DNA of 27,855 bases from Acidobacteriaceae bacterium UBA1307 (GTDB taxonomy: Bacteria; Acidobacteriota; Terriglobia; Terriglobales; Acidobacteriaceae): positions 128,428-156,282 of the forward strand of contig DBTV01000036.1 in assembly GCA_002307235.1 (NCBI GenBank). The letters run 5' to 3'. Both the position numbers and the translations under genes were made by a program. This document shows, piece after piece, positions 15,044 through 23,902 of this stretch. Every line of letters begins with the position of its first letter. Positions within the stretch are counted from its first letter, which is position 1. Below the pieces are notes generated by a model that was not told where the DNA came from, did no database searches, and saw only the letters and a list, made by a program, of their open reading frames with translations.

Positions 15044-16060
15044 ATGGGAAAAAATCCTGCAGATCTTCTTTCTTCCGTGCCGCCGCAGCTTGAAAGCGCG
15101 CCGCTGGCCTATGAAAATCCATCCTTCCTCAACAGTCCCGATGGTCGGCTGATCCGCATCGTCGCCGAATACATGGAGCCTTTGGCCCGCTTTCGCAAAG
15201 AGCGCATTCAGGACACTATCGTCTTCTTTGGTTCGGCCCGCTTCCGTGGCCGCGAAGAGACCGATGCCGCCCTTGAGCTGCTTGAAAATACCGGCGCCAC
15301 GACGCCTGCGCCAAGCAGCGAGCAGCCGGCCAGCGTGCCCGCCATCGTGGCCGGCGAGGCCAGCGAACTGCAGGTCAAGCGCGCTGCCTCTGTCGTGCAC
15401 ATGGCCCGCTACTATGAGGATGCGCGCCGACTGGCGCAGATGCTCACCCGCTGGTCCATGCAGTTGCCCTCGCGCAAGAGCCGTTTCGTCGTCACCTCCG
15501 GCGGTGGCCCCGGCATTATGGAAGCGGCCAATCGCGGCGCGCACGAGGCGGGCGGAAAAACCATCGGCCTCAACATCAAGCTGCCCTTCGAGCAGTTTCC
15601 GAACCGCTGGATCACGCCCGATCTCAACTTTGAGTTTCATTACTTCTTCATGCGCAAGCTCTGGTTCGCCTATCTCTCGAAGGCGCTCGTCGTCTTTCCT
15701 GGCGGCTTCGGCACCCTCGATGAGATGTTCGAGATTCTCACCCTGATGCAGACGCACAAGCTGGCCAAGAAGATCACCGTCGTCATCTACGGCAGCGAGT
15801 ACTGGAAGCAGGTTCTCAACATTGAAGCTCTGGTGGGCACCGGTGCCATCTCGCCGAAAGATCTTGCCCTGTTCCAGTTTGCCGATACGCCCGAAGAGGC
15901 CTTCGAGATGCTCAAGCGCGGGCTGACCGAGAACTATCTGGTTCCCGAGGCCGAAGCCGCGCGAGCCGCTGGCGCCATGTCCGAGCCCAAGGATGACCTG
16001 ATGGCTGGCTGGACCTTCGACGACTTCCTCAGTCCCGAAATGGCGAAGACAAGAAGCTGA
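15044..16060 (+). CDS. LOG-family Rossmann-fold protein (nucleotide 5'-monophosphate phosphoribohydrolase-like)
   Basis: LOG proteins hydrolyse the N-glycosidic bond of (cytokinin-type) nucleoside monophosphates; bacterial members act in purine or other nucleotide turnover and many were once mislabelled lysine decarboxylases. Diagnostic motifs are TSGGGPGIMEAANRGA (about 152-166) and FPGGFGTLDEM (about 218-228), with IVFFGSARF at about 59-67. The protein has 338 residues, longer than the usual 180-240, because of about 45 extra residues (about 70-115, low complexity, Ala/Pro/Glu) and an N-terminal extension of about 55 residues. It belongs to the long LOG subgroup. ATG 15044 has GGGAG seven bases upstream. 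Fold is firm; the substrate is not known. Confidence 0.9.
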   Translation: MGKNPADLLSSVPPQLESAPLAYENPSFLNSPDGRLIRIVAEYMEPLARFRKERIQDTIVFFGSARFRGREETDAALELLENTGATTPAPSSEQPASVPAIVAGEASELQVKRAASVVHMARYYEDARRLAQMLTRWSMQLPSRKSRFVVTSGGGPGIMEAANRGAHEAGGKTIGLNIKLPFEQFPNRWITPDLNFEFHYFFMRKLWFAYLSKALVVFPGGFGTLDEMFEILTLMQTHKLAKKITVVIYGSEYWKQVLNIEALVGTGAISPKDLALFQFADTPEEAFEMLKRGLTENYLVPEAEAARAAGAMSEPKDDLMAGWTFDDFLSPEMAKTRS

Positions 16061-16068
16061 ACAGGGAC

Positions 16069-16100
16069 GAGGGAACAGTGAGCAATGGCCACTGTCCCTC
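16069..16100 (+). terminator. Probable terminator hairpin after the LOG gene
   Basis: GAGGGAACAGTG pairs with CACTGTCCCTC with one bulged base, nine bases after the stop; only a short TGTTT follows. The remaining bases to the next gene (16101-16215) hold no gene. Confidence 0.45.
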
Positions 16101-16184
16101 TGTTTCCCTTCTGCACAAATTGAAGGGCGTTTCTTCTGGCATTCATCCTCCTTTTACCGGCTCTGGAAAATAATTCAAAGTGTA

Positions 16185-16203
16185 GTCCGCTCCCCTTGCG
16201 GAC
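16185..16203 (+). promoter_or_regulatory. Hairpin abutting the ribosome-binding site of the PHP gene
   Basis: GTCCGC pairs with GCGGAC around a CU-rich loop; the strong GAAGGAG ribosome site begins at the next base (16204). It could expose or mask ribosome entry. Six paired bases only, so this is a modest observation. Confidence 0.35.
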
Positions 16204-16215
16204 GAAGGAGTCCGG

Positions 16216-17376
16216 ATGCCTTGCTCTTCGATTTCCTACCTGTGGCGGGATAAGTCGGCGCCCAGGGATTTTCGTACGGGCGTTTCGCTGCATAGTCACA
16301 CGAATCAGTCGCGCGAAACCCTGGATTTTCTCGCCAGCTTCGGCAATCAATATCCGGTGCTGCGCCCGATGTTGACCCGTCTTGAGGCCCGTGCCGAGCA
16401 GCGCTACGGCATTCGCGTCGACTATGCGACCAGCTACTGGACGCCGCCGATGACGCCCAAGCTCGCCTTCGATCTTGAGCGCCGTCAGGTGGAAAAGCTC
16501 GGCCTCGATGCCATGGTTTCGCTCTCCGATCACGACACCATCGCCGCGCCCATGCTGCTGCGCACCGTGCCCAGCGCCCGCCAGATCCCCGTCTCGGTGG
16601 AGTGGAGCGTGCCCTACGCCGATCAGCAAACCTTCCACTTCGGCGTGCACAATCTGCCCAGTGCGCGTGCCGTGGAGTGGATGCAGATTCTCGCCGACTA
16701 CACGGCGCAGCCCTCGATCGATCGGCTGGGCGAAATTCTGGCCGCGCTCCATGCCGAGCCCAACGTGCTCGTCATCTTCAACCACCCGCTCTGGGATCTC
16801 TACCTCATCGGCGACGAGAAGCATCGCTTTCTGGTCAATGAATTTCTGCAGCGTTACGGCTGCTTCATTCACGCGCTCGAACTCAACGGACTGCGCCACT
16901 GGGCAGAAAATCGCGAAGTGCGCCAGCTTGCCGACCAGTGGAACATGCTGCTCGTCTCCGGCGGCGATCGTCACGGCGTCGAGCCGAATGCCAACATTAA
17001 TCTCACTCGCGCCGAAAGCTTCACCGAGTTCGTCCATGAGATTCGCCGCGAGCGCAAAAGCGACATCCTCTACATGCCGCAGTACGCCACGCCCTGGAAG
17101 CATCGCATTCTCATGTCGACCATCGATGCGATTCGCAACTATCCTGAGTTTCCCGAGGGCTCGCGCCACTGGGACGAGCGCGTTTTTCATCCCGATGCGC
17201 AGGGGGTCTCGCGCCCCATCAGCCAGCTCTGGCCCGGCGGCAAGGCGCCGCGAATGATGCGCGTGCTTCTTGCCTGCGTGCAGATGATGGGCCGCGCTCC
17301 GGTCGCTGGTGGACTGCGCCTGGCCTGGAACGAGTCGCACCAGATGCACCTGGCCATGAGCGACAACGAAGGCTAA
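16216..17376 (+). CDS. PHP-domain metal-dependent phosphoesterase-like protein
   Basis: PHP enzymes use three metal ions to hydrolyse phosphoesters. In this 386-residue protein the metal-binding motifs are in order: SLHSHTN (His26, His28), SLSDHDT (Asp105-His106-Asp107), VSVEWSV (Glu129), FNHPLWD (His190), and SGGDRHGVE (Asp251, His253), so it should be active. The C-terminal third (about 290-386) has no recognisable motif. GAAGGAG precedes ATG 16216. The stop is 28 bases before a GT4 glycosyltransferase on the same strand, so the two probably form an operon; a PHP hydrolase next to a GT4 enzyme hints at glycolipid or glycan synthesis, but this is only context. The substrate is unknown. Confidence 0.85.
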   Translation: MPCSSISYLWRDKSAPRDFRTGVSLHSHTNQSRETLDFLASFGNQYPVLRPMLTRLEARAEQRYGIRVDYATSYWTPPMTPKLAFDLERRQVEKLGLDAMVSLSDHDTIAAPMLLRTVPSARQIPVSVEWSVPYADQQTFHFGVHNLPSARAVEWMQILADYTAQPSIDRLGEILAALHAEPNVLVIFNHPLWDLYLIGDEKHRFLVNEFLQRYGCFIHALELNGLRHWAENREVRQLADQWNMLLVSGGDRHGVEPNANINLTRAESFTEFVHEIRRERKSDILYMPQYATPWKHRILMSTIDAIRNYPEFPEGSRHWDERVFHPDAQGVSRPISQLWPGGKAPRMMRVLLACVQMMGRAPVAGGLRLAWNESHQMHLAMSDNEG

Positions 17377-17404
17377 CAAAACAGGGAAGGGCAACAGCGC
17401 AACG

Positions 17405-18676
17405 ATGAGCGTAGCCGCACTCGAGAACCTCGCAATCGAAGACCGCAGCGCAGGCAGACAAGAAAGCGCCCTGCGGCCCACGCGCGTTGCCTACTTCCCC
17501 GATTCCTTTCACGAGATCAATGGCGTCGCCCACACCAGCCGCCACTGGGAGGCCTTCGCCCGTCGTCGCAACCTGCCCTTTCTCTGCGTCCGCGCCGGCG
17601 CGCGCGCGCAGACCCTCGTCGAAGAGGGCAATCTCTGGACCCTTGAACTTCCGCGCGGCTTCCTCTCCTTCGCGCTTGAAAAAGATCTCCGCTTCGACCC
17701 GGCATTTTTGCGTCACTTTCCGCTGATCGAAGAGGCCATCAAGCGCTTTCGCCCCGAGCTGATTCACATTACCGGCCCCTCGGAGCTCGGCATGCTCGGT
17801 GCCGCGCTCGCGCATCATCTGCACATTCCGCTCGCCGCCAGTTGGCACACGAATGTGCATGAATATCTGGCGCGCCGCTCCGAGTGGTTTCTGCGCCTTT
17901 TGCCCGAGCGCCAATCGCAGGCCACCGCGCAAAAGATCGAAGATGTCGTCCTCTCGGCCGCATCGCTCTTCTATGGCTCGGCCCGCGTTCTCTTTGCGCC
18001 GACCGACGCCTTCTGCACGCGGCTTTCCGCCGCCACCGGACGGCCCTGCCGTCGCATGGCGCGCGGCGTCGATGCGCAACTGTTCACTCCTGCTCAACGC
18101 CACCGCGCCGCTGATGACAATGAGGTGGTTCTCGGCTTTGTCGGCCGGCTCTCCATCGAAAAAAACATCGCCCTGCTGGCCACGATCCAAACCGCACTCG
18201 ACGCGCGAGGCAAAAAATTCCGCTTCCGCATCGTCGGTCAGGGCGGGGAGATGGACTGGCTTCGCGAGCGGCTGCCGCGCGCCGAATTTACCGGCGTTCT
18301 GCGCGGCGAAGAGCTGGCCCGCGCCTATGCCGGCATGGATCTGTTCGTCTTTCCCTCGCACACTGACACCTTCGGCAATGTCGTCCTTGAGGCGCTGGCC
18401 TCGGGCGTGCCCGCCATCGTCACCCCCGACGGCGGTCCCTGCACCATCGTGCGCGACGGCGAGACGGGCCGCATCGTTTCTGATGAGCAGTTCGTCGCCG
18501 CCATCGAAGAGATTGTGGATCAACCGGAAAAACATGCCGCGATGCGCCGCGCCGCGCGTGCCTACGCCGAAGCCGCGACCTGGGACTCGATCTTCGAGGG
18601 GGTCTACCGCAGCTATGAAGAGATCGTGCTGTCACCGGATCGCGTGGCCTTGTCTCCCGGTTCACAGCCGCAATAA
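17405..18676 (+). CDS. Glycosyltransferase family 4 (GT-B fold)
   Basis: The 423-residue enzyme transfers a sugar from an NDP-sugar, probably with retention, to a lipid or glycan acceptor at the inner face of the membrane. The N-terminal half is a Rossmann domain with FPDSFHEINGVAHTSRHWE (the glycine-rich opening loop, as in SqdX/PimB-like enzymes), LIHITGPSELGMLG and AASWHTNVHEYLARR. The C-terminal domain has LGFVGRLSIEKNI (donor-binding), FRIVGQGGEMDWL, and the FPSHTDTFGNVVLEALASG E-x7-E-type motif. Its resemblance to enzymes that glycosylate diacylglycerol is from memory. It starts 28 bases after the PHP gene; a GGGAAGGG sequence lies 12-20 bases before ATG 17405. Family is firm, sugar and acceptor are not. 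Confidence 0.92.
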   Translation: MSVAALENLAIEDRSAGRQESALRPTRVAYFPDSFHEINGVAHTSRHWEAFARRRNLPFLCVRAGARAQTLVEEGNLWTLELPRGFLSFALEKDLRFDPAFLRHFPLIEEAIKRFRPELIHITGPSELGMLGAALAHHLHIPLAASWHTNVHEYLARRSEWFLRLLPERQSQATAQKIEDVVLSAASLFYGSARVLFAPTDAFCTRLSAATGRPCRRMARGVDAQLFTPAQRHRAADDNEVVLGFVGRLSIEKNIALLATIQTALDARGKKFRFRIVGQGGEMDWLRERLPRAEFTGVLRGEELARAYAGMDLFVFPSHTDTFGNVVLEALASGVPAIVTPDGGPCTIVRDGETGRIVSDEQFVAAIEEIVDQPEKHAAMRRAARAYAEAATWDSIFEGVYRSYEEIVLSPDRVALSPGSQPQ

Positions 18677-18861
18677 ATTTCTGCTAAAAATTGCAGCGGC
18701 TGTCTCCGTGATGTTTCCCGAAAAAGAACACATGTGCTGATCGCGTTCCATTCTGAAACGTGTCGAGTATCTCGGTGTCCGACTGCTCTTGACGCACCCC
18801 GTCGCGTCGATGATCTGAGTGTTCATACAACACAAGACTTGGAACGGTATTGGGGCATAGG

Positions 18862-20508
18862 ATGAATCTGTTGAGCCGCATGAAGTTCTCTGCCAAGTTG
18901 TGGCTGATGACCGCCGCTGGTCTCCTTGGTCTCGCTCTGTTTGCAGTGGTCGCGTGGAGTACGTTGCGCGCCGTTTGTATCAACTCTCCCATGTATCAGG
19001 ACATTGCGCTCGGCTATCAGCTTGCGGGTGATTGCTACGATCCGCCAGCGAGCCTTCTGGCTGCGCTCTATCCGGCCATCGCCGCCGAAGACGCAACTAC
19101 GCCCGAAGAGACGCAGAAGTACATCAGCTTGCTGCGTGAGGCAGAAAAGGCCTTCGAGTCCTCGCATCAGCACTATCAGCAGGTGTTGCCCGCAGGCGAG
19201 ATTCGCGAGGTCATGCGCACTGGCTCCTACCCCACCGGCCACCAGTGGTTCGCTGTTGCCGAGGCGCAGTACATTCCCGCCTTGCTCGCCGGCGATCACG
19301 AACAGGCTCGCAAGATTCGCATTGAGCAGTTGGACCCGATTCTGGTGCAGCACAAGGCTGCCAACGACCGGCTCGCATCGCTGACCGGCAGTTGGATTCC
19401 TTCGCTCGAAACTCGCGCCGGCACGATTACGCATACCCGTGGTGTTGTACTCGCCGGGGTATTTCTTGCCGTGGCGCTGGTGCTCTGGGGGGTAGGCATT
19501 GCCATCGCGCGTGGCATTGTGAATCCGGTTCGTCAGGTTGTTGCTGCGCTTGCTGCCATGGCGGAAGGCGACCTGTCGCACTCACTCCAGATTGATACCG
19601 CGGACGAGATGCACGAGGTCGCCGAAGAACTTAATCGCACCGTTGCCTCCTTCAACGTTGTCCTCACGGCCATTGCCAAGGCGGCCGGCCAGACGGCCTC
19701 CGCCAGTGCGGAATTGATGGCCTCGGCACAGGAGACGGCGCGTCGCTCGCGCGATCACTCCTTTGAAACACAGCAGTCGGCCGCGGCCATTGAAGAGATG
19801 TCGGTGGCCATCGCCGAGGTCTCTCACGCTGCCGCCAACGCCGCCCACTCCGGCACCGACACCGAGCAGGCCGCCGCACAGGGCCACGACGTTGTTAGCT
19901 CCACCATGCAGGCCATCGAGCAGGCCGCCTCCACCACGGCGCAGGCCGCCTCGCGCATGGAAGAACTCGGCAAGCACTCCGAGCAGATCGGACAGATTGT
20001 TGGCGTCATTGCCGAGATCGCCGAGCAGACCAATCTGCTCGCGCTCAACGCTTCCATCGAGGCTGCCCGCGCTGGGGAACAGGGCCGAGGTTTTGCCGTC
20101 GTTGCCGGTGAGGTGCGTCGTCTGGCCGAGCGCACCGCTGGTGCCACGCGCGAAATCGGTGAAAAAATCAACGCAGTGCAGCAGCAGACCGCCGCGGCGA
20201 TTCAGGTCATCGAGTGTGGTCGTCAGCAGGTCGAAGACAGTCTGGCGCATGTCAAAGGCAGTTCCGAGGCGCTCGAACACATTCTTGAACTGGCGCGTGC
20301 TGAAGGAAACATGGTGCAGCAGATTGCTACCTCGGCAAGCCAGCAGACCTCGGCTGCGCGCCAGGCATCCGAGGGCGTCAGCGCCATCTCTGCTTTTACC
20401 GAACATGCCGTTGCTTCGAGTGAGCAGACGCTTTCAGCCTGCCACGAACTTTCGCGCCTTGCCGCAGAACTCGAAAAGCGCGCGCAGGGCTTCCGCATCG
20501 CCGCCTGA
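18862..20508 (+). CDS. Methyl-accepting chemotaxis protein
   Basis: A chemoreceptor of 548 residues that signals to CheA/CheW. Order: TM1 about 12-34; a periplasmic sensor of about 155 residues (DIALGYQLAGDCYDPPA...), which resembles receptors opening with 'DI.LG..L..DI.PPP' and may be a four-helix or Cache-type ligand domain; TM2 about 193-215; HAMP about 215-268; and the coiled-coil signalling domain with the conserved tip IAEQTNLLALNASIEAARAG at about 387-406. No CheR/CheB C-terminal pentapeptide is present; it ends GFRIAA. ATG 18862 is preferred; an in-frame TTG at 18850 is the alternative, and neither has a strong ribosome site. No che genes are adjacent, so it is an orphan receptor here. 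The 185 bases upstream contain no other gene. Confidence 0.94.
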   Translation: MNLLSRMKFSAKLWLMTAAGLLGLALFAVVAWSTLRAVCINSPMYQDIALGYQLAGDCYDPPASLLAALYPAIAAEDATTPEETQKYISLLREAEKAFESSHQHYQQVLPAGEIREVMRTGSYPTGHQWFAVAEAQYIPALLAGDHEQARKIRIEQLDPILVQHKAANDRLASLTGSWIPSLETRAGTITHTRGVVLAGVFLAVALVLWGVGIAIARGIVNPVRQVVAALAAMAEGDLSHSLQIDTADEMHEVAEELNRTVASFNVVLTAIAKAAGQTASASAELMASAQETARRSRDHSFETQQSAAAIEEMSVAIAEVSHAAANAAHSGTDTEQAAAQGHDVVSSTMQAIEQAASTTAQAASRMEELGKHSEQIGQIVGVIAEIAEQTNLLALNASIEAARAGEQGRGFAVVAGEVRRLAERTAGATREIGEKINAVQQQTAAAIQVIECGRQQVEDSLAHVKGSSEALEHILELARAEGNMVQQIATSASQQTSAARQASEGVSAISAFTEHAVASSEQTLSACHELSRLAAELEKRAQGFRIAA

Positions 20509-20538
20509 AAACGGCGTAGGATTTTTGTCGACTTCGCG

Positions 20539-20591
20539 GCGGCCGGGCCCTTTATTCATGCCCTTTATCCCGGCCGCTTGCGATCTTTTTT
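20539..20591 (+). terminator. Probable terminator between the chemoreceptor and thiL
   Basis: GCGGCCGGG (20539-20547) pairs with CCCGGCCGC (20569-20577) with a 21-base loop, and T6 follows eight bases later (20586-20591). It is not an ideal terminator because the T-run is offset, but its location after convergent genes fits. Confidence 0.45.
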
Positions 20592-20608
20592 AGTGCAATG
20601 CGTTGCTG

Positions 20609-21604
20609 CTATGCGAAGTGCTGCCAGCCCTTCGGTTCGAGCGCTTTTTTCTTCTTCCCTTCGCACAGAGCCACCTGAGGCCGCCCCTTGCGCTTCGGCA
20701 GTACGCGTCCAATCCGCGTGACCGCTACGCCGGCAATGGTGGCGGGAATCTTCGCCGTCGCAGGCGCCGTAAACAGCAACTCGTAGTCCTCGCCGCCGTC
20801 GAGCGCCTGTTCGAGTGTCGCGCCCGGAAACAGCGGCAGTGCCTCGGCGTCAAGCTCCGTCGCCACGCCGGAGGCCGCCGCCAGCCGCGCCAGATCAATC
20901 GACAACCCGTCGCTCACATCCATCGCCGCTGTTGCCAGCTTCCGGTGTGCCAAAAACTGCCCCTGTTCGAGCCGTGGCTGCGGATACAGATGAGGCCCGA
21001 GCGGCGTCTCCTGTTCTTCGGCGGTCTTCGTGCGCTTGCCCAGCCGCGCTGACTCTTCGAGCAGTGCAAGGCCCAGCGCCGAGCCGCCCAGCCGCCCCGT
21101 CACATAGATCAGGTCGCCGGCCTTCGCCCCCGAGCGCAGCAGCGCCCGGCCCTTCTTCACCGCGCCCACCAGAACAATGTCGGCCAGCGCCAGCGGAGAC
21201 TCCGCCAAGTCGCCGCCCGCCAAGGGCGTCGCCTGCTCCTCGGCCAGCGCCAAAAAGCCGTCAAAGAACCGGTCTGCCCAGCTTTTTTTGCCCTTAGGGG
21301 CCTTGGTCAATGCCGTGGGAAGCGCCAGCGACAGAAAGGCCGCGCAGGGCCGTGCGCCCATCGCTGCCAGGTCGCTCAGCCCGCGCGCCAGCGTGCGATG
21401 CCCGACGGCCTCGGCCGGATGCCAGTCCAGCCGGAAGTGCCGGTTTTCAATCGAAAGGTCGGTGGTCACGGCGATCTCCTCGCCGGTCTTCGTGCCCAGC
21501 AGCGCGCAATCGTCGCCAATGCCCAGCCGCAGCGCCGGGGTTGCCGTCGCCTGCGCGCGGCGGCGAATCGTGTCGATCAGGGCCAGCTCGCCCGGTGCGG
21601 CCAT
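20609..21604 (-). CDS. thiL: Thiamine-monophosphate kinase
   Basis: ThiL phosphorylates thiamine monophosphate to the active cofactor thiamine diphosphate using ATP. The 331-residue protein has the PurM-like fold with LRLGIGDDCALL (metal-binding GDD), AVTTDLSIENRHFRLDW, GHRTLARGLSDLAAMGARP, LAGGDLAES, AAMDVSDGLSIDLARLA and GGEDYELLFTAPA, all diagnostic. Start choice is uncertain: ATG 21604 (MAAPGELALID) is closest to family N-termini, ATG 21661 adds 19 residues, and the frame is open to 21838, where the added sequence looks unrelated. None has a strong ribosome site. It is a single-gene unit here, convergent with the chemoreceptor. Identity is firm. Confidence 0.93.
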   Translation of the reverse strand: MAAPGELALIDTIRRRAQATATPALRLGIGDDCALLGTKTGEEIAVTTDLSIENRHFRLDWHPAEAVGHRTLARGLSDLAAMGARPCAAFLSLALPTALTKAPKGKKSWADRFFDGFLALAEEQATPLAGGDLAESPLALADIVLVGAVKKGRALLRSGAKAGDLIYVTGRLGGSALGLALLEESARLGKRTKTAEEQETPLGPHLYPQPRLEQGQFLAHRKLATAAMDVSDGLSIDLARLAAASGVATELDAEALPLFPGATLEQALDGGEDYELLFTAPATAKIPATIAGVAVTRIGRVLPKRKGRPQVALCEGKKKKALEPKGWQHFA

Positions 21605-22090
21605 GGCGTGCGCGCCCGCCCGCGTCGTAGAAAGGGAAGAAAGATCCCGTTTTTGTACCATTCCCAAAGCATAGGCCACCGGACCCGGCACCCGCCCCGC
21701 TCGCCTCTGTCTATTCTCATGAAACCACTGTCCTAAGCCGATACACCCCGGTAGCTCCAATCCGGGAGGAGCCCTGCGGCCCCGGTCGCTGGCTCCCATC
21801 TCTTCTGGATCGCGCGTTTTTTGCTCCAATTCGCTCAAAATCAGTGGCTTCGCCTCGATTTTGGCGCGGAAATTCCCTTCGCGCGGTCCTCTTTGTCTTG
21901 CACCGTTGGCGCCGCATTTTGGTTGACCCTGGCAGGTCGGTTTGTTAGCCTAGTCGAAAGTAATGTTCTGTTCGGCCCTGCCTGCTGCGTGTGTCCTCGC
22001 AAAAAAGTGGCGGGTTTTATTGTGCAAGTCCCCCTCCCGGGTTGAAAGCGAATTGCGGTCCTGCGGGTCGCAGGAAGAAGGGCAACACGG
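21605..22090. other. Divergent intergenic region between thiL and the M23 gene
   Basis: About 490 bases, or less if thiL begins further upstream. It holds one promoter candidate at 21923-21951, a leader of about 133 bases before the M23 gene, and a small CCTGC/GCAGG hairpin shortly before the ribosome site GAAGAAGGG. No further gene is seen. Confidence 0.5.
21923..21951 (+). promoter_or_regulatory. Sigma-70-like promoter of the M23 gene
   Basis: TTGACC (21923-21928), a 17-base spacer, and TAGCCT (21946-21951). Start of transcription would be near 21958, giving a leader of about 133 bases. Confidence 0.5.
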
Positions 22091-23032
22091 ATGCTACGCA
22101 AGCGCTACTACATTCTTTTTGTTTCACGCGATGAGAACGGCAGCCTTCGCAAGATTCCTCTTCCGCTGCACTACGTCTACGGTTTCGTGGCGGCCGCGCT
22201 CGTCGGCACCTTTACCATCGTTGGCCTGGCCGGCTCCTACACGCGGATGCTGCTCAAGACCGAGAGCTTCAATCAGGTCCGGCAGGAGCGCGAGTCGCTG
22301 CGCAAGGACTACAAACAGATGGCCCAGATTGCGCACGACCGCGACGTGCAGGTGGCCTCGCTCGGAGCCCTCGCCAATGAGGTGACGGCGCTCTACGGCC
22401 TGCGCCAGAATCGCGGAGCGGCCAAGAACGCGGCGGTTTCTGCGGCCACGCCCAGTCTGCTCTCCCAGCCCGAGGCGGCCAGCGCGCAGACCATCGCCAA
22501 GTCCGTTGACCAGTTCTATGCCCTGCGTGCCGAGGCCATCTCCGGCCGCGTGGCCCGCGCCATTGACGGCGGCCTGCTCGACGGCCCTTCGAATGTGCGC
22601 GACTGGACTACCCTGGCCGATGCGCCCTCCATCTGGCCTGTGCAGGGCCGCGTGGGTTCGAGCTTCGGCGGCCGCGAAGACCCGATCAACGGCGAAGGCG
22701 CCTTCCACTCCGGCATTGATATCGACGCGCCCATGGGCACTGCCGTCCGCGCCACTGCCGACGGTCTGGTTACCGGAGCCAACTTCGGCGCGGGCTACGG
22801 CCGGCAGGTGGTCATCAATCACGGCCACGACGTTCTCACCGTCTACGGCCACCTTTCGTCGATTGCCGCCATGCCCGGCCAGCGCGTCACGCGCGGACAG
22901 GTCATCGGCTACGTCGGCATGACTGGCCGCGCCACCGGCCCCCACTTGCACTACGAGGTTCGCCTGCACAACGTGCCCGTCAACCCGCACAAGTACATGC
23001 GTTCCACCTATGCCGAGATGGCCAGCCGATAA
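22091..23032 (+). CDS. Membrane-anchored M23-family peptidase (LytM-type)
   Basis: M23 peptidases cut peptide cross-links in peptidoglycan, or act as non-catalytic activators of amidases. The 313-residue protein has an N-terminal membrane anchor (about 28-50, VYGFVAAALVGTFTIVGLAG), a coiled-coil-prone stretch (about 55-100), a linker, and a LytM domain (about 182-300). The zinc ligands are intact: FHSGIDIDAP gives His206 and Asp210, and GPHLHYEV supplies His285 and His287, so it should be an active endopeptidase. The overall layout fits a cell-division or elongation regulator. ATG 22091 has GAAGAAGGG upstream. A very strong terminator follows the stop by about 24 bases, so it is probably monocistronic. 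Confidence 0.93.
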   Translation: MLRKRYYILFVSRDENGSLRKIPLPLHYVYGFVAAALVGTFTIVGLAGSYTRMLLKTESFNQVRQERESLRKDYKQMAQIAHDRDVQVASLGALANEVTALYGLRQNRGAAKNAAVSAATPSLLSQPEAASAQTIAKSVDQFYALRAEAISGRVARAIDGGLLDGPSNVRDWTTLADAPSIWPVQGRVGSSFGGREDPINGEGAFHSGIDIDAPMGTAVRATADGLVTGANFGAGYGRQVVINHGHDVLTVYGHLSSIAAMPGQRVTRGQVIGYVGMTGRATGPHLHYEVRLHNVPVNPHKYMRSTYAEMASR

Positions 23033-23055
23033 TTTTCTTTCTTGAGAGAGCGACA

Positions 23056-23115
23056 AAAAAGAAGCAGGAAAAAGCCTCCAGTGTTAGTGCTGGAGGCTTT
23101 TTCCTGCTTCTTTTT
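23056..23115 (+). terminator. Very strong intrinsic terminator
   Basis: The arms AAAAAGAAGCAGGAAAAAGC and continuing to CCAG (23056-23081) and their perfect reverse complement (23090-23115) make a 26-bp stem without mismatch around an 8-base loop TGTTAGTG. The 3' arm ends in five T residues and the 5' arm begins with A's, so it can work in both directions. Confidence 0.9.
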
Positions 23116-23146
23116 GCTTTGAGATTGTTCGTCGAACGGATACGCT

Positions 23147-23902
23147 ATGCCTGTGATGCACTCCAGGGTTTATGCGTCCCGTATGCGTTTCTTGCGGTGC
23201 CGCTATACCGGCAAAGAACGCGATACCGAATCAGGTAACGACTACTTCGGGGCTAGGTACTACAGCTCTACGATGGGAAGGTTCTTGTCCCCGGACTGGT
23301 CTGCAAAAGCTGAGCCTGTACCATACGCGAAGCTGGACAATCCCCAGAGCTTGAACCTGTATGCTTATGTTCTAAATAACCCGTTGACCCACGTTGATCC
23401 AGATGGGCATGACTGCCACACAGTTCTTGGCATAACGGTGTGCTTCGGAAAGCCTGCACCACTACCGCCACCGCCGCCAACACCTAAGCCGCCGCCGGTG
23501 CCACCGCCGCCGCCTTTGAAGTTCAAACCGAATGTCCCTGCTCCTGCCCCGAACACTCAACTTGGGAAGCTGTTGCAGTGCACCAATAACTGCATGAATC
23601 CAGTTCCGATAGGGGTGAGTTCAACAAACGAAAAGGTGCCAGGACATCCAGAGATTCATGGTCCTGATACTCCGCATGGACGGGGTGAAGCAGCTAACCT
23701 TACACCCGGCAAGAGCGAAGCAAAACAGACGTTGTGGTGTTCTGCGCAATGTGGTGCGGGATTCGGACAGAATGAGTATGACAATCCGTCTTCTCATGCT
23801 ATCGGTGGTCACGACCACGTCCAGACAGGGGAAGGCCGGGGCGGTAGTCGCGGTGACTTGCCTGCAAATGAGCATCCAGAACAGCCACAGGAGCAGGAGT
23901 GA
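23147..23902 (+). CDS. Orphan Rhs core tip with C-terminal toxin-like domain
   Basis: A protein of 251 residues (ATG 23147). Residues about 19-88 are the final part of the RHS-repeat core: RYTGKERDTESGNDYFGARYY, MGRFLSPDW, LNLYAYVLNNPLTHVDPDGH. The usual long Rhs/YD-repeat body is absent; an upstream stop is met at 23120. A proline-rich linker (about 103-136) leads to a novel-looking C-terminal domain with two C-x3-C pairs (Cys145/149, Cys198/202), an HGRGEAANL motif (His177) and HDHVQTG (His222, His224). This pattern recalls the HxxGxAxD...HxH zinc layout of M15-type peptidases, but the Asp is Asn here, so it is a weak inference. Translation is coupled to the next gene. Lower GC than the flanks suggests transfer. 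No RBS of quality is seen. Confidence 0.7.
   Translation: MPVMHSRVYASRMRFLRCRYTGKERDTESGNDYFGARYYSSTMGRFLSPDWSAKAEPVPYAKLDNPQSLNLYAYVLNNPLTHVDPDGHDCHTVLGITVCFGKPAPLPPPPPTPKPPPVPPPPPLKFKPNVPAPAPNTQLGKLLQCTNNCMNPVPIGVSSTNEKVPGHPEIHGPDTPHGRGEAANLTPGKSEAKQTLWCSAQCGAGFGQNEYDNPSSHAIGGHDHVQTGEGRGGSRGDLPANEHPEQPQEQE

Noticed and set aside
15934..17481. A 515-codon minus-strand frame opposite the PHP gene.
   Set aside because: It is opposite a clear PHP-domain protein with intact metal motifs; the antisense product has no family features.
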